DNA of 13,925 nt from JAENVU01 sp031362155 (GTDB taxonomy: Bacteria > Actinomycetota > Acidimicrobiia > IMCC26256 > JAENVU01). Both the position numbers and the translations under genes were made by a program. The stretch's first letter is position 1; every line of letters begins with the position of its first letter. The notes below the pieces were generated by a model. That model was not told the DNA's origin. It did no database searches and saw only the letters and a list, made by a program, of their open reading frames with translations. The stretch is taken from assembly GCA_031362155.1 (NCBI GenBank), contig JANLRZ010000157.1, positions 1 to 13,925 of the forward strand, read 5' to 3'. Of the stretch, positions 1 to 6,135 are shown piece after piece.

Positions 1-1
1 C

Positions 2-94
2 GAGACGCGTCACGCGATCTGGAAGGGTCTGCACGTGTCGCGTGAGAAGCAGATCGATCGTCCGTGGCGCAAGCACGGCGTGCTGCCGGTGTAA
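2..94 (+). CDS. 3' end of an unidentified protein-coding gene (partial)
   Basis: An open frame enters from the left edge and ends at TAA (92-94). It encodes about 30 C-terminal residues, starting ETRHAIWKGLHV and ending KHGVLPV. Codon use is G/C-rich at third positions like the other genes, and no competing frame here looks better, so it is probably the true tail of a gene that begins outside the window. It is too short to assign a family. It converges with the DoxX-like gene, whose stop lies 60 bases further on. The bases between (95-154) contain only weak GC-rich inverted repeats and no convincing terminator. Confidence 0.5.
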   Translation, partial: ETRHAIWKGLHVSREKQIDRPWRKHGVLPV

Positions 95-154
95 GGGCAC
101 AACGGTGACGGAACCGACCCGGCGCGTATGCCGCGGCCGGGCCCCGGACCGAGA

Positions 155-1090
155 TCACGATGTTCGCCGAACTGGCGAGCGCTTGGCTCCGGCGGATGTG
201 GCGCGAGCCGACACGATGAGGAACGCTGCGGGGACGAGCACGATGGCCGAGCTTGATGCCGCGCCCCCAAACACGTTGAGCGTCGTGCCGTAGCTCGCAG
301 TACACAGCACCGCGGCAACCACGAGCGCGACGCCGAGCGGCTTGGCGGCACGGGTCCCGGCCAGTCCGGCGACGGCGATACCGACGGCGATCAGGGTGAG
401 CCCGAGGAGGACGGTTCCCCGGAGCGCCTGGTTGCCCGTGCTGATGGACGCGAAGTACTTCGTGCCGCTCACGCTGAGCGAGAAGCTGCGCTCTCGGGTC
501 TGGTACGCGATGTAGCCGCCGACGAACCCGAGGAGCGCGCCGAGACCGATGCGGCCGGCCTTGATCGATCGACGAATCTGGTCGCGGTCCCCGCTCCGAA
601 TCTTGAGGATCAGTGAGTCGACCGACCACGGTCCGGCGCCGAGCCCGATGATGGCGAGGTGGGTTGCGATCATCAGGTAGTAGGCCCAGTTGTATTCGCC
701 GGGAGTGTTGAGCACCGACAGCGTGATCGAGATCGACATGCCGACGCCGAGGAGCCCTGCGAATCGGGTCCACAGCCCGGCCAGCAACAACGCGGCGAGG
801 CTGACCTCCACGGCCAGCGTGATCCATCCGAACAGCTTGAAGTTGGGAACCACGATCTCTTGGAGGAACCACTTGAACGGTCCGAAGACGGCGTTCTCGA
901 TGCCGTGGTTGGTGAAGACCCAGAGGCCCCGGTTCGGGCGTCCGAAGTCGGGGGGTCGCTTCCAGTCGGTGTTCGAGAGCCACAGCATCCCGGCGATGAT
1001 GCGCGCCGCGAACCCCGCCCAGCGGGGCCCGGCGAGCCGAAGCGGGTCGAGCTTGGTGCGGGTGGAGTCCAGGAACGATCCGGTGCTCAT
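155..1090 (-). CDS. DoxX/DoxD-like integral membrane protein
   Basis: The protein has 311 residues when started at the ATG at 1088-1090 (MSTGSFLDSTRTK). The open frame runs further upstream, but the extension (to 1267) overlaps the methyltransferase gene and reads as low-complexity shadow sequence. The N-terminal two thirds has the DoxX/TQO-small-subunit look: an amphipathic start (FAARIIAGMLWLSNTDWKRPP), then several hydrophobic helices around residues 80-115, 120-140 and 150-170. Two or three further membrane segments fill the C-terminal third (residues 185-305), so about seven helices are likely. DoxX-family proteins are linked to quinone-dependent oxidation and redox stress, but the substrate here cannot be read from sequence. 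It lies 46 bases downstream of the methyltransferase on the same strand and also has its own promoter-like sequence. It could equally be called a DUF-type membrane protein. Confidence 0.75.
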   Translation of the reverse strand: MSTGSFLDSTRTKLDPLRLAGPRWAGFAARIIAGMLWLSNTDWKRPPDFGRPNRGLWVFTNHGIENAVFGPFKWFLQEIVVPNFKLFGWITLAVEVSLAALLLAGLWTRFAGLLGVGMSISITLSVLNTPGEYNWAYYLMIATHLAIIGLGAGPWSVDSLILKIRSGDRDQIRRSIKAGRIGLGALLGFVGGYIAYQTRERSFSLSVSGTKYFASISTGNQALRGTVLLGLTLIAVGIAVAGLAGTRAAKPLGVALVVAAVLCTASYGTTLNVFGGAASSSAIVLVPAAFLIVSARATSAGAKRSPVRRTS

Positions 1091-1096
1091 CTCGCC

Positions 1097-1125
1097 AGGG
1101 TAGGGCCGAAGCCGTCGTCGGTCAC
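1097..1125 (-). promoter_or_regulatory. putative leaderless promoter for the DoxX-like gene
   Basis: On the minus strand a GTGACC box (1120-1125) is followed after 17 bases by TACCCT (1097-1102). The ATG begins six bases later, at 1090. That places the expected transcription start at or next to the start codon. It suggests the gene can be transcribed separately from the upstream MerR-methyltransferase pair, and it supports the short start over the longer open frame. The call rests on consensus matching only. Confidence 0.4.
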
Positions 1126-1136
1126 GGCCATGGTTC

Positions 1137-1991
1137 TCACGTTGGTCGAAACTCTCGGCGGCTCCACCCGGCATCCGCGGTGACGATCCATGCCGCAGCG
1201 TCCAACGTGACCCCGGTTCCGTCGTGACGATCGGCGAAAAGGGCCCGAACGGCTTCGATCGCCGCACTTCGGGACGCGGGATCCGCCGCGTCGAGCATCT
1301 GGCGAGCGATGCCGCCGCCGGCGAAGAAGGCGATGGCGTCGTCGACCGTGCCCGGCCCGCCGACCATCATCGGGGTGCGGAACGATGCGATCTCGATGTT
1401 GGTGAACCCCGCGTGGTCGAGCAGGGCACGAACGCTGTCGGAGTCGGCGAGCGCGAACATCCCTGGCCCACTGGGTCCCGGATCCGCAGGTGGCAGGAAC
1501 GGTCCGGCGGCGACTGCGGCGTCGAGGAGCCATGCCTGTTGACCGAGTCCCTGCCAACAGGCGAACCCGAGTCGACCACCTGACCGGAGCGCGGATCGCA
1601 GGTTGGTGAAGGCGCGGCCGGGGTCGTCGAAGAACATCACGCCGAATCGGCTGGTCACAATGTCGAACTCGGTCCCGAACGACATCACCTGGGCGTCGCC
1701 GGGGACGAACTCGGCGTTGGTGACGCCGGCGGAATCAGCCCGGGCGGTGGCAACCGACAGCAACGGCGCGGAGATGTCGAGCCCGGTGACGGCTCCGGCG
1801 TCGGCGGCGAAGGCCAGGCTCAATGCACCGCACCCGCACCCGACGTCGAGGACGGAGTCCGAGCCTGACGCGGGCAGCCTCTCGCGCAGTGCCGTGAGGA
1901 ACGGGAGCAACTGTCCGTCGTACTGATCGGCATGGTCGACCCAGTGCGCGGCCTCGTCACCGTTCCATCGTTGGCGCTGATCCTCGTTCAT
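1137..1991 (-). CDS. class I SAM-dependent methyltransferase
   Basis: A 284-residue protein with a clear Rossmann-type S-adenosylmethionine fold. Motif I is VLDVGCGCGALSLA (residues 47-60), followed by an acidic strand end in TGLDIS and by the motif II/III region around DIVTSRFGVMFFDDPGRAFTNLRSALRSGGRLGFACW. This matches the Methyltransf_11/25 families, whose members methylate small molecules, lipids or quinones; the substrate here is unknown. It is not the menaquinone methyltransferase, for which a better match lies at 12407-13090. Its ATG overlaps the stop of the upstream MerR gene (ATGA), so the two are translationally coupled and probably act together. The DoxX-like gene follows on the same strand. 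No promoter is visible directly upstream. Confidence 0.85.
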   Translation of the reverse strand: MNEDQRQRWNGDEAAHWVDHADQYDGQLLPFLTALRERLPASGSDSVLDVGCGCGALSLAFAADAGAVTGLDISAPLLSVATARADSAGVTNAEFVPGDAQVMSFGTEFDIVTSRFGVMFFDDPGRAFTNLRSALRSGGRLGFACWQGLGQQAWLLDAAVAAGPFLPPADPGPSGPGMFALADSDSVRALLDHAGFTNIEIASFRTPMMVGGPGTVDDAIAFFAGGGIARQMLDAADPASRSAAIEAVRALFADRHDGTGVTLDAAAWIVTADAGWSRREFRPT

Positions 1992-2797
1992 GACTGCTCC
2001 TGATGGTGATGGACGGCACCCACCCGAACCTGTTGGATCATTGTGGCTATTGCATCTGCGTGCGCGGGGTTCTCGTCCTGCTCGAGTGCGGTGGAGAGCT
2101 CATCGATGAGGAGCGAGCCGGCTGCTTGCGCGAGCCGGAACCGAGACCGGCGAGCGAGGTCCACCGTGGCGGTGCCCGCACCGGAGTCGATGAGCTCGGC
2201 GAGCAGTAGATCGGCAACGCCACGAGCCTGCACGCGGGCCGCGGCGCGGAGTGTCGCGACGAGGGCCAACGCCGCGGTGGTGTCGACGCCGTGACTGGTG
2301 GCATCGACCACGAGTGCGAGGAGCGCAGGCGAGCGCGCGACCAGCCGACCGTCGCAGTGTTGGATCAGGCCGGCGGCGAGCGCGGCGTCGACGTGATCGC
2401 CGTCCAGGGCGGTCGCGAGCTCGGCGGGGTCGACCTCGGTCGGCATCTCGTCGAAGGCGAGCCCGCTGAACGGCGCCATGGCGTCGGTGCCTTCGAGCAC
2501 CGCGGCGAGGCTGGCACCGTTGCTCCACGCGGCGAGCAGGTCCTTGATCCCCGCCAATGAGTATCCGCGACCCTGGAGTCGGGTGATGAGCGCGAGGCGC
2601 TGGAGGTGCTCGGCGGAGTACACGCCCCGCCGACCGGCCCGTACCGGTGCCATGAGGATCCCGATCGTCTGGTACTCCCTGATCGTGCGCGACGGAACCC
2701 GCGAGGTCGTGGCGAGCTGATCGATGGTCCAGGACGTGACGCCCGTCTCGGAGCCCCGAGGGGTCTCGACATTGCCGGTATTTACCGTTACAGTCAT
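1988..2797 (-). CDS. MerR-family transcriptional regulator (upstream of methyltransferase)
   Basis: From the ATG at 2795-2797 the protein has 269 residues. A MerR winged helix-turn-helix occupies about residues 22-90: WTIDQLATTSRVPSRTIREYQ, then the wing GRRGVYSAEHLQRLALI and the helix GYSLAGIKDLLAAW. A long Ala/Leu-rich helical region follows, including a possible second helix-turn-helix-like segment around residues 112-160. There is no Cys/His metal-sensor motif, so the inducer is unknown. An in-frame ATG at 2831-2833 would add 12 residues, but the 2797 start sits seven bases after a -10-like box and is preferred. It diverges from the phosphotransferase and leads an operon with the methyltransferase (ATGA overlap). 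Its plan resembles that of the MerR protein at 13087-13878. Confidence 0.85.
   Translation of the reverse strand: MTVTVNTGNVETPRGSETGVTSWTIDQLATTSRVPSRTIREYQTIGILMAPVRAGRRGVYSAEHLQRLALITRLQGRGYSLAGIKDLLAAWSNGASLAAVLEGTDAMAPFSGLAFDEMPTEVDPAELATALDGDHVDAALAAGLIQHCDGRLVARSPALLALVVDATSHGVDTTAALALVATLRAAARVQARGVADLLLAELIDSGAGTATVDLARRSRFRLAQAAGSLLIDELSTALEQDENPAHADAIATMIQQVRVGAVHHHQEQS
2766..2794 (+). promoter_or_regulatory. putative leaderless promoter for the phosphotransferase gene
   Basis: TCGACA (2766-2771, one mismatch to TTGACA) is followed after 17 bases by TACAGT (2789-2794). Seven bases further on, at 2802, is a GTG codon in frame with the phosphotransferase. This geometry suggests a leaderless mRNA starting at or near that GTG. 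The spacer contains the inverted repeat at 2776-2787, which is where MerR-type regulators usually bind. Inferred from consensus and spacing only. Confidence 0.45.
2776..2787. promoter_or_regulatory. candidate MerR operator (CGGTA-N2-TACCG inverted repeat)
   Basis: CGGTA (2776-2780) and TACCG (2783-2787) form a 5+5 inverted repeat around TT. It lies inside the -35/-10 spacer of the phosphotransferase promoter and just inside the start of the divergent merR coding region. It is short and could be chance. The position matches the usual MerR-family arrangement, so it is the best visible operator candidate for the regulator at 1988-2797. It does not resemble the palindromes at 6104 and 13889. Confidence 0.3.
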
Positions 2798-2801
2798 ATC
2801 T

Positions 2802-3830
2802 GTGAGTATGGCGGAGCCCGAGTACGAGGTCAACCACCCAGTATCGACGGTGCTGGAGACGTTGCGCCGCGATCACCCGGGAGTGCTGTTCGACCTGGTC
2901 ACACCGCCCGAGCGATTGAATGGCGGGTTCTGGGCCGAGTTGTGGTCGCTCGCCCTCGCGGAGGTGCCGGCCGGTTGGCCCGACCACCTCGTGATTCGCA
3001 TCGCTCCCGATCGGGCGCCGGCCCGGTGGGAGATCGCGGCGCAGCGCGCGACCGCGGGCCAGGGATTCTCGACCCCGGCCGTGCGCGCCTGGGGCGGACT
3101 CGAGGCGGATGACCGTGAACCTCCCTGGTGTGTGATGGATCACGCCGACGGCGCGCCCCTGCTCGCAGGGCTCGACGGTGTGTCGGCCATCATGCGCCTC
3201 CCTTCGGTCGCGCGACGTTTACCCGCCGATCTCGCTCGGGTCATGGCGAGCCTTCATGGACTGGACCCGCAGCCGCTCCTCACGGCATTCGGCGGACTGC
3301 ATGACCGCCCGGTCGGGGTAGTCGCGGTCCTTGATCACCTGGCCGAGACGGCCCGCGCACTGGACGCCCGCGACGAGACTGCGACACTCGAGCGCCTCCG
3401 CGCGACGATGCCCGGCGACCCGGACGTCGTCATCTGCCATGGAGACCTGCATCCCTTCAATGTGTTGGCCGACGGCGACACGTTGACGGTGATCGACTGG
3501 ACCGCCTCGCAGGTCGCGCCGGCCGAGTTCGATGTGGCGTTCACGTCGTTGTTGATCGAAGTGCCGCCGCTCCAGGCTCCGCCGTGGCTCCAGGCCACCA
3601 TCTCGTTCCTGGCGCGCCGGGTGGCCCGACGCTTTCGTCGCCGGTACTCGCACTTCCGCGGTCGTCCGCTCGATGGGTCGTCGTTCGAGTGGTTCCAAGA
3701 CCTGCATTCGGTGCGGCTCCTCCTCGAAGTGGCCAACTGGGAACGCAACGCAGAGTTGGAGGCGATGGCCGGGCATCCGTTCGTCGGGATGGCGCCGACG
3801 TTGCGCTCCCGGTTGGCGAGCCGCAAGTGA
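2802..3830 (+). CDS. APH-fold phosphotransferase (aminoglycoside phosphotransferase family)
   Basis: The protein has 342 residues from GTG 2802 or 340 from ATG 2808. GTG is chosen because it lies seven bases after a -10-like TACAGT. The catalytic loop CHGDLHPFNVL (H213, GTG numbering) carries the HGDxxxxN signature, and VIDWTASQVAPAEFDVAF (D232) is the metal-binding IDW/DxD-like segment. An N-terminal kinase lobe with HLVIRIAPDRAPARWEIAAQ supplies the nucleotide-binding lysine/arginine region. Family members phosphorylate aminoglycosides, choline, homoserine, sugars and other small molecules. Nothing here shows antibiotic resistance, and a housekeeping substrate is more likely. It diverges from the MerR operon and is followed after 36 bases by the biotin carrier gene, which has its own promoter-like sequence. 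Confidence 0.8.
   Translation: MSMAEPEYEVNHPVSTVLETLRRDHPGVLFDLVTPPERLNGGFWAELWSLALAEVPAGWPDHLVIRIAPDRAPARWEIAAQRATAGQGFSTPAVRAWGGLEADDREPPWCVMDHADGAPLLAGLDGVSAIMRLPSVARRLPADLARVMASLHGLDPQPLLTAFGGLHDRPVGVVAVLDHLAETARALDARDETATLERLRATMPGDPDVVICHGDLHPFNVLADGDTLTVIDWTASQVAPAEFDVAFTSLLIEVPPLQAPPWLQATISFLARRVARRFRRRYSHFRGRPLDGSSFEWFQDLHSVRLLLEVANWERNAELEAMAGHPFVGMAPTLRSRLASRK
2805..2834 (-). promoter_or_regulatory. putative leaderless promoter for the left-hand merR operon
   Basis: On the minus strand TTGACC (2829-2834) is followed after 18 bases by CATACT (2805-2810). Seven bases later comes the ATG of the MerR regulator (2797). The -35 lies within the first codons of the divergent phosphotransferase gene, and the -10 covers that gene's second possible start codon (ATG 2808). 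The two divergent transcripts would therefore begin only a few bases apart and compete for the same DNA. Confidence 0.4.
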
Positions 3831-3859
3831 TTGGGCCGTTGATCCGCAACGATTAGGGT
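3831..3859 (+). promoter_or_regulatory. putative leaderless promoter for the biotin carrier gene
   Basis: TTGGGC (3831-3836) starts right after the phosphotransferase stop codon. It is followed after 17 bases by TAGGGT (3854-3859), with seven bases to the ATG at 3867. There is no Shine-Dalgarno sequence in those seven bases, which fits a leaderless transcript. It would drive the biotin carrier and the crotonase-fold gene behind it. Confidence 0.45.
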
Positions 3860-3866
3860 GCGCGGC

Positions 3867-4085
3867 ATGGCTGAAATCCGCGCGGAGATCACCGCGAACG
3901 TCTGGCAAGTCGTGGTCGAAGAAGGGCAGATGGTCGCCGAGGGCGACGAGATCTGCATCCTCGAATCCATGAAGATGGAGATTCCCGTCGTCACCGAGGT
4001 ACCGGGTGTCGTGCGGGAGTTGCATGTCGCGCCCGAGCAGGTCGTGCAGGAAGGCGACCTGCTCGCACTCATCGACGAGTCGTGA
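3867..4085 (+). CDS. stand-alone biotin/lipoyl carrier protein (TB7.3-like)
   Basis: A 72-residue protein consisting of a single biotinyl domain. The attachment motif ESMKMEIP is at residues 33-40, with K36 as the expected biotinylated lysine. The flanking pattern (VVVEEGQMVAEGDEICILESMKME, then GVVRELHVAPEQVVQEGDLLALI) is the two-fold hammerhead typical of the BCCP domain of acyl-CoA carboxylases. From memory, length and sequence closely resemble the 71-residue mycobacterial biotinylated protein TB7.3 (Rv3221c). No carboxylase or carboxyltransferase subunit is encoded nearby, so its partner must lie elsewhere. ATG 3867 is preferred over the in-frame GTG at 3858 because it follows the -10-like box by seven bases. 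The crotonase-fold gene starts seven bases after its stop, so the two are very probably co-transcribed. Confidence 0.88.
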   Translation: MAEIRAEITANVWQVVVEEGQMVAEGDEICILESMKMEIPVVTEVPGVVRELHVAPEQVVQEGDLLALIDES

Positions 4086-4092
4086 ACCCGGC

Positions 4093-4866
4093 GTGATCCG
4101 GTGGACTGAACCGGCCGAGCACGTGGGTCTGGCCATCCTGGACCGCCCGGACCGTAGGAACGCGCTCAACGCCGAGATGTGCGAGGACCTGCGCGGCCAC
4201 CTCGAAGCGGGTGGCCATCTGCGGGCGGTCGTGATCGCCGGGGAGGGATCGGCGTTCTGTGCCGGAGCCGACCTCGTGCGCCGTACGGCCGACCACAGCG
4301 GCCTCGAGCACGGTGGAGACGATTCGTTCCGGCCGGCGTTCGAGCTGCTGTGTGAAGCAATCCAACATCATCCGGCGCCGGTGATCGCCGCGGTGCACGG
4401 CCCCGCGATCGGCGCGGGCACCCAACTCGCCGTCGCGTGCGACTACCGCGTCGTCGGCCCCGACGCTCGCTTCGGTGTCCCCGGCTCGAAGCTCGGCATC
4501 GTGCTGAGCCCGAAGAACATCACCCGGTTGGTGCAACTCGTCGGACCGACGAATGCGTCGGACTTGTTGGTCACGAGTCGCTACGTCGACCGCGCCGAAG
4601 CACAACGCCTCGGCTTGGTCACCCGCACGGTGGACGATGCCCGCGCTGACGCGTTGGCATTCGCGTCGGAGATCGCCGCACTCGCGCCGATCACCGTCCA
4701 AGGCCACAAACGGGCGGTCAACCTCGTGAAGGAGGCGGCTGCGCTCGGTGAGGCGGCGTCGGCCGAGATTGCGGAGTGGGAACGTCGCGCCTTCCAGAGC
4801 GACGACCTCCAAGAAGGACTCGCGGCCTTCGCCGAGAAACGCACCCCCAACTTCACCGGCACCTGA
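4093..4866 (+). CDS. crotonase-fold protein, EchA6-like, probably not an active hydratase
   Basis: A 257-residue crotonase (enoyl-CoA hydratase/isomerase) family protein started at GTG 4093, seven bases after the biotin carrier gene. Family marks are LDRPDRRNALN, the oxyanion segment AFCAGADL, and HGPAIGAGTQLAVACDYRVVGPDARFGVPGSKLGIVLSPKNITRL. True hydratases carry Glu in GGGCE and in QPE; here those positions are Q111 and G131, so both catalytic acids are missing. The pattern GPAIGAG-QLA-CD-RVV-PDA and the C-terminal EKR-P-F-G closely resemble mycobacterial EchA6, which binds acyl-CoA without hydrating it (recalled from memory). A role in acyl-CoA handling with the adjacent biotin carrier is inference. 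Its frame stays open upstream into the biotin gene, but that extension is shadow sequence. It ends 34 bases from the convergent menE stop. Confidence 0.8.
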   Translation: MIRWTEPAEHVGLAILDRPDRRNALNAEMCEDLRGHLEAGGHLRAVVIAGEGSAFCAGADLVRRTADHSGLEHGGDDSFRPAFELLCEAIQHHPAPVIAAVHGPAIGAGTQLAVACDYRVVGPDARFGVPGSKLGIVLSPKNITRLVQLVGPTNASDLLVTSRYVDRAEAQRLGLVTRTVDDARADALAFASEIAALAPITVQGHKRAVNLVKEAAALGEAASAEIAEWERRAFQSDDLQEGLAAFAEKRTPNFTGT

Positions 4867-4900
4867 CCCACTCCCCAGCGTTTGGCGCGTGGTGGCGGGT

Positions 4901-6085
4901 TTAGGGGTGGCGGAGGGTGCGGCGGAGGGGCTTGCCGCTCGGTGTGCGCGGGATCTCGGTGATGGTGCGGACGGCGCGGGGGAGTTCGGCGGGAGTCAGG
5001 CCCTCGGCCCTCCCGGCGGCGCGCAGGGTTTCGAGCGATGGCGGAGTGGCGACGTCGACGGGAACGATCCACGCCACGACCTGTTCACCCCACTCCGGGT
5101 CGGGATCACCGACGACGGCGATGTCGGCGATTCCCGGGATCTCGCGGAGTACCGCTTCGATGCGGACCGGGCTGACGTTCACGCCGCCGGTGATGATGAG
5201 GTCCTTGATCCGGTCGATCACTTCGAGGCGACCGTCGGTGGCCCACCGGCCGACGTCGCCGGTGCGGAACCAACCGTCGGGTTCGAGGCCGAGCCCGACC
5301 GGAGCCGCGGCCGGATCGACCTCGCGGTACCCGGCCATCACGACCGGTCCGCGTACGAGGATCTCACCGGTGTCCGGGTCGAGGTCGATGTCCACGCCGG
5401 CGAGTGGATGACCGTCGTGCACGCATCCGCCCCCGGTTTCGGTGAGCCCGTAGGTGGTCGCCACCGGGATCCCGGCCGCGGCGGCACTCGAGAAGAGCGA
5501 TGCCGGGATCGGACCGCCGCCGAGCAGGACGCGGCGGAAACGCGCGACCGACGCGGTGTCGGCGTCGAGCGCGCGCCGCAACGTCGTCGGCACGAACGAC
5601 ACCAACGAGCATCGCCCCGCCGCCGCGAGCACATCGTCGAGATCGAACCATGCGTGGGTCTCGACGGGAACGCCGTCGAAGTAGCCGCGGGCCACGATCG
5701 CGAGTCCCGCGACCGCGTGGAGTGGGACACACGCCAACCAGCGGTCCGTGGGCTTGAGCCCGATCGCCGAATGCACGGCCGCGGCCGACGCGCGCAGGCC
5801 CGCGGTCGTGAGCTGCACGAAGCGGGGCGTGCCGGTCGTGCCGGAGGTGGCGATGACCGCGCCGACCTCCCCGACCACACCACGACCACCAGGGAACGGG
5901 CGGACCCCGTCGCCATCGACCACATGGGTGGGGGCCAACGCGTCGAGCCGCTCGGCCGACCCGGCGGGGTTCGGATCGAGGACCGACACCGCATGCCCCT
6001 CGGCCCACGCCCGCCGTACCGCGGCGGCGGCTTCGGGGCCCGGGAGGGCGATCGCGTGGAGCTGCGAGTCGTTCGGCCCGGCCAT
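4901..6085 (-). CDS. menE: o-succinylbenzoate-CoA ligase (MenE)
   Basis: A 394-residue acyl-adenylate-forming enzyme of the short form common in actinobacterial MenE. It activates o-succinylbenzoate with ATP and joins it to CoA in the cytoplasm. Visible core motifs are the P-loop ATSGTTGTPRFVQLT (residues 79-93), TYGLTETGGG, the GWFRTGDVGRW...DRIKDLIITGGVNVSPVRIE hinge region, and the C-terminal PRTPSGKPLRRTL with the catalytic lysine. The P-loop has Arg where most family members have Lys (PKG). The ATG at 6083-6085 is preceded by GAGGA with no spacing and by TAnnnT boxes at 6100-6105 and 6094-6099, so the leader is very short or absent. It diverges from menB across a 50-bp region containing a palindromic operator candidate. 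Identity is firm because all the other men genes adjoin it. Confidence 0.93.
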   Translation of the reverse strand: MAGPNDSQLHAIALPGPEAAAAVRRAWAEGHAVSVLDPNPAGSAERLDALAPTHVVDGDGVRPFPGGRGVVGEVGAVIATSGTTGTPRFVQLTTAGLRASAAAVHSAIGLKPTDRWLACVPLHAVAGLAIVARGYFDGVPVETHAWFDLDDVLAAAGRCSLVSFVPTTLRRALDADTASVARFRRVLLGGGPIPASLFSSAAAAGIPVATTYGLTETGGGCVHDGHPLAGVDIDLDPDTGEILVRGPVVMAGYREVDPAAAPVGLGLEPDGWFRTGDVGRWATDGRLEVIDRIKDLIITGGVNVSPVRIEAVLREIPGIADIAVVGDPDPEWGEQVVAWIVPVDVATPPSLETLRAAGRAEGLTPAELPRAVRTITEIPRTPSGKPLRRTLRHP

Positions 6086-6099
6086 TCCTCGGTAGCGTA

Positions 6100-6128
6100 A
6101 CGATAGGAGTGATCACTCCCAGAGTTGG
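6100..6128 (-). promoter_or_regulatory. putative menE promoter with operator in the spacer
   Basis: On the minus strand CCAACT (6123-6128) is followed after 17 bases by TATCGT (6100-6105). The spacer is largely the palindrome core. This layout (CCAAC, four bases, GGAGTGATCACTCCTA, three bases, T) is the same as upstream of the merR gene at 13885-13913. A second TAnnnT, TACGCT (6094-6099), lies eight bases before the menE ATG and could instead be the -10 of a leaderless transcript. The -35 match to TTGACA is poor. Confidence 0.45.
6104..6121. promoter_or_regulatory. palindromic operator between menE and menB
   Basis: The core GGAGTGATCACTCC (6106-6119) is a perfect 14-bp palindrome. The outer pair T6104/A6121 also matches, while A6105/C6120 does not, giving 18 bp with one mismatched pair. 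The same core occurs in the promoter of the MerR gene at 13889-13906, about 7.8 kb away. It lies 18 bases from the menE start and 14 bases from the menB start, so a protein bound here could control both transcripts. The likely ligand is the cluster's own MerR protein, inferred from the shared site. Confidence 0.75.
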
Positions 6129-6135
6129 AGGAAGC

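Noticed and set aside
131..150. GC-rich inverted repeat between the first partial gene and the DoxX-like gene
   Set aside because: The arms CCGG/CCGG leave a three-base loop with a four-pair stem and no T-run, so it is no better than chance in this base composition.
1091..1267. N-terminal extension of the DoxX-like protein
   Set aside because: It overlaps the methyltransferase 3' end and reads as non-conserved charged sequence. A leaderless-type promoter marks the ATG at 1090 instead.
2802..3830. Antibiotic resistance gene
   Set aside because: The APH fold covers many small-molecule kinases. There is no mobile element, resistance neighbour or specific resistance signature.
4093..4866. A second MenB
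   Set aside because: It lacks the MenB-specific blocks (SGGDQ, QTGPKVGSFDGGYG) and resembles the EchA6-type crotonases instead.
4867..4910. Possible terminator between the crotonase gene and menE
   Set aside because: CCACTCCC and GGGGTGG could pair with a bulge across a loop of about 25 bases, but there is no compact stem and no T-run, and it overlaps the menE stop.
4748..6100. Plus-strand open frame of 450 codons opposite menE
   Set aside because: The product is Arg/Asp/Gly-rich, while the opposite strand encodes a complete MenE with all motifs.
6109..6135. Earlier in-frame GTG start for menB at 6109
   Set aside because: It lies inside the operator palindrome and has no ribosome-binding site. 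GTG 6136 follows GGAGGAAG and gives the normal MenB N-terminus.
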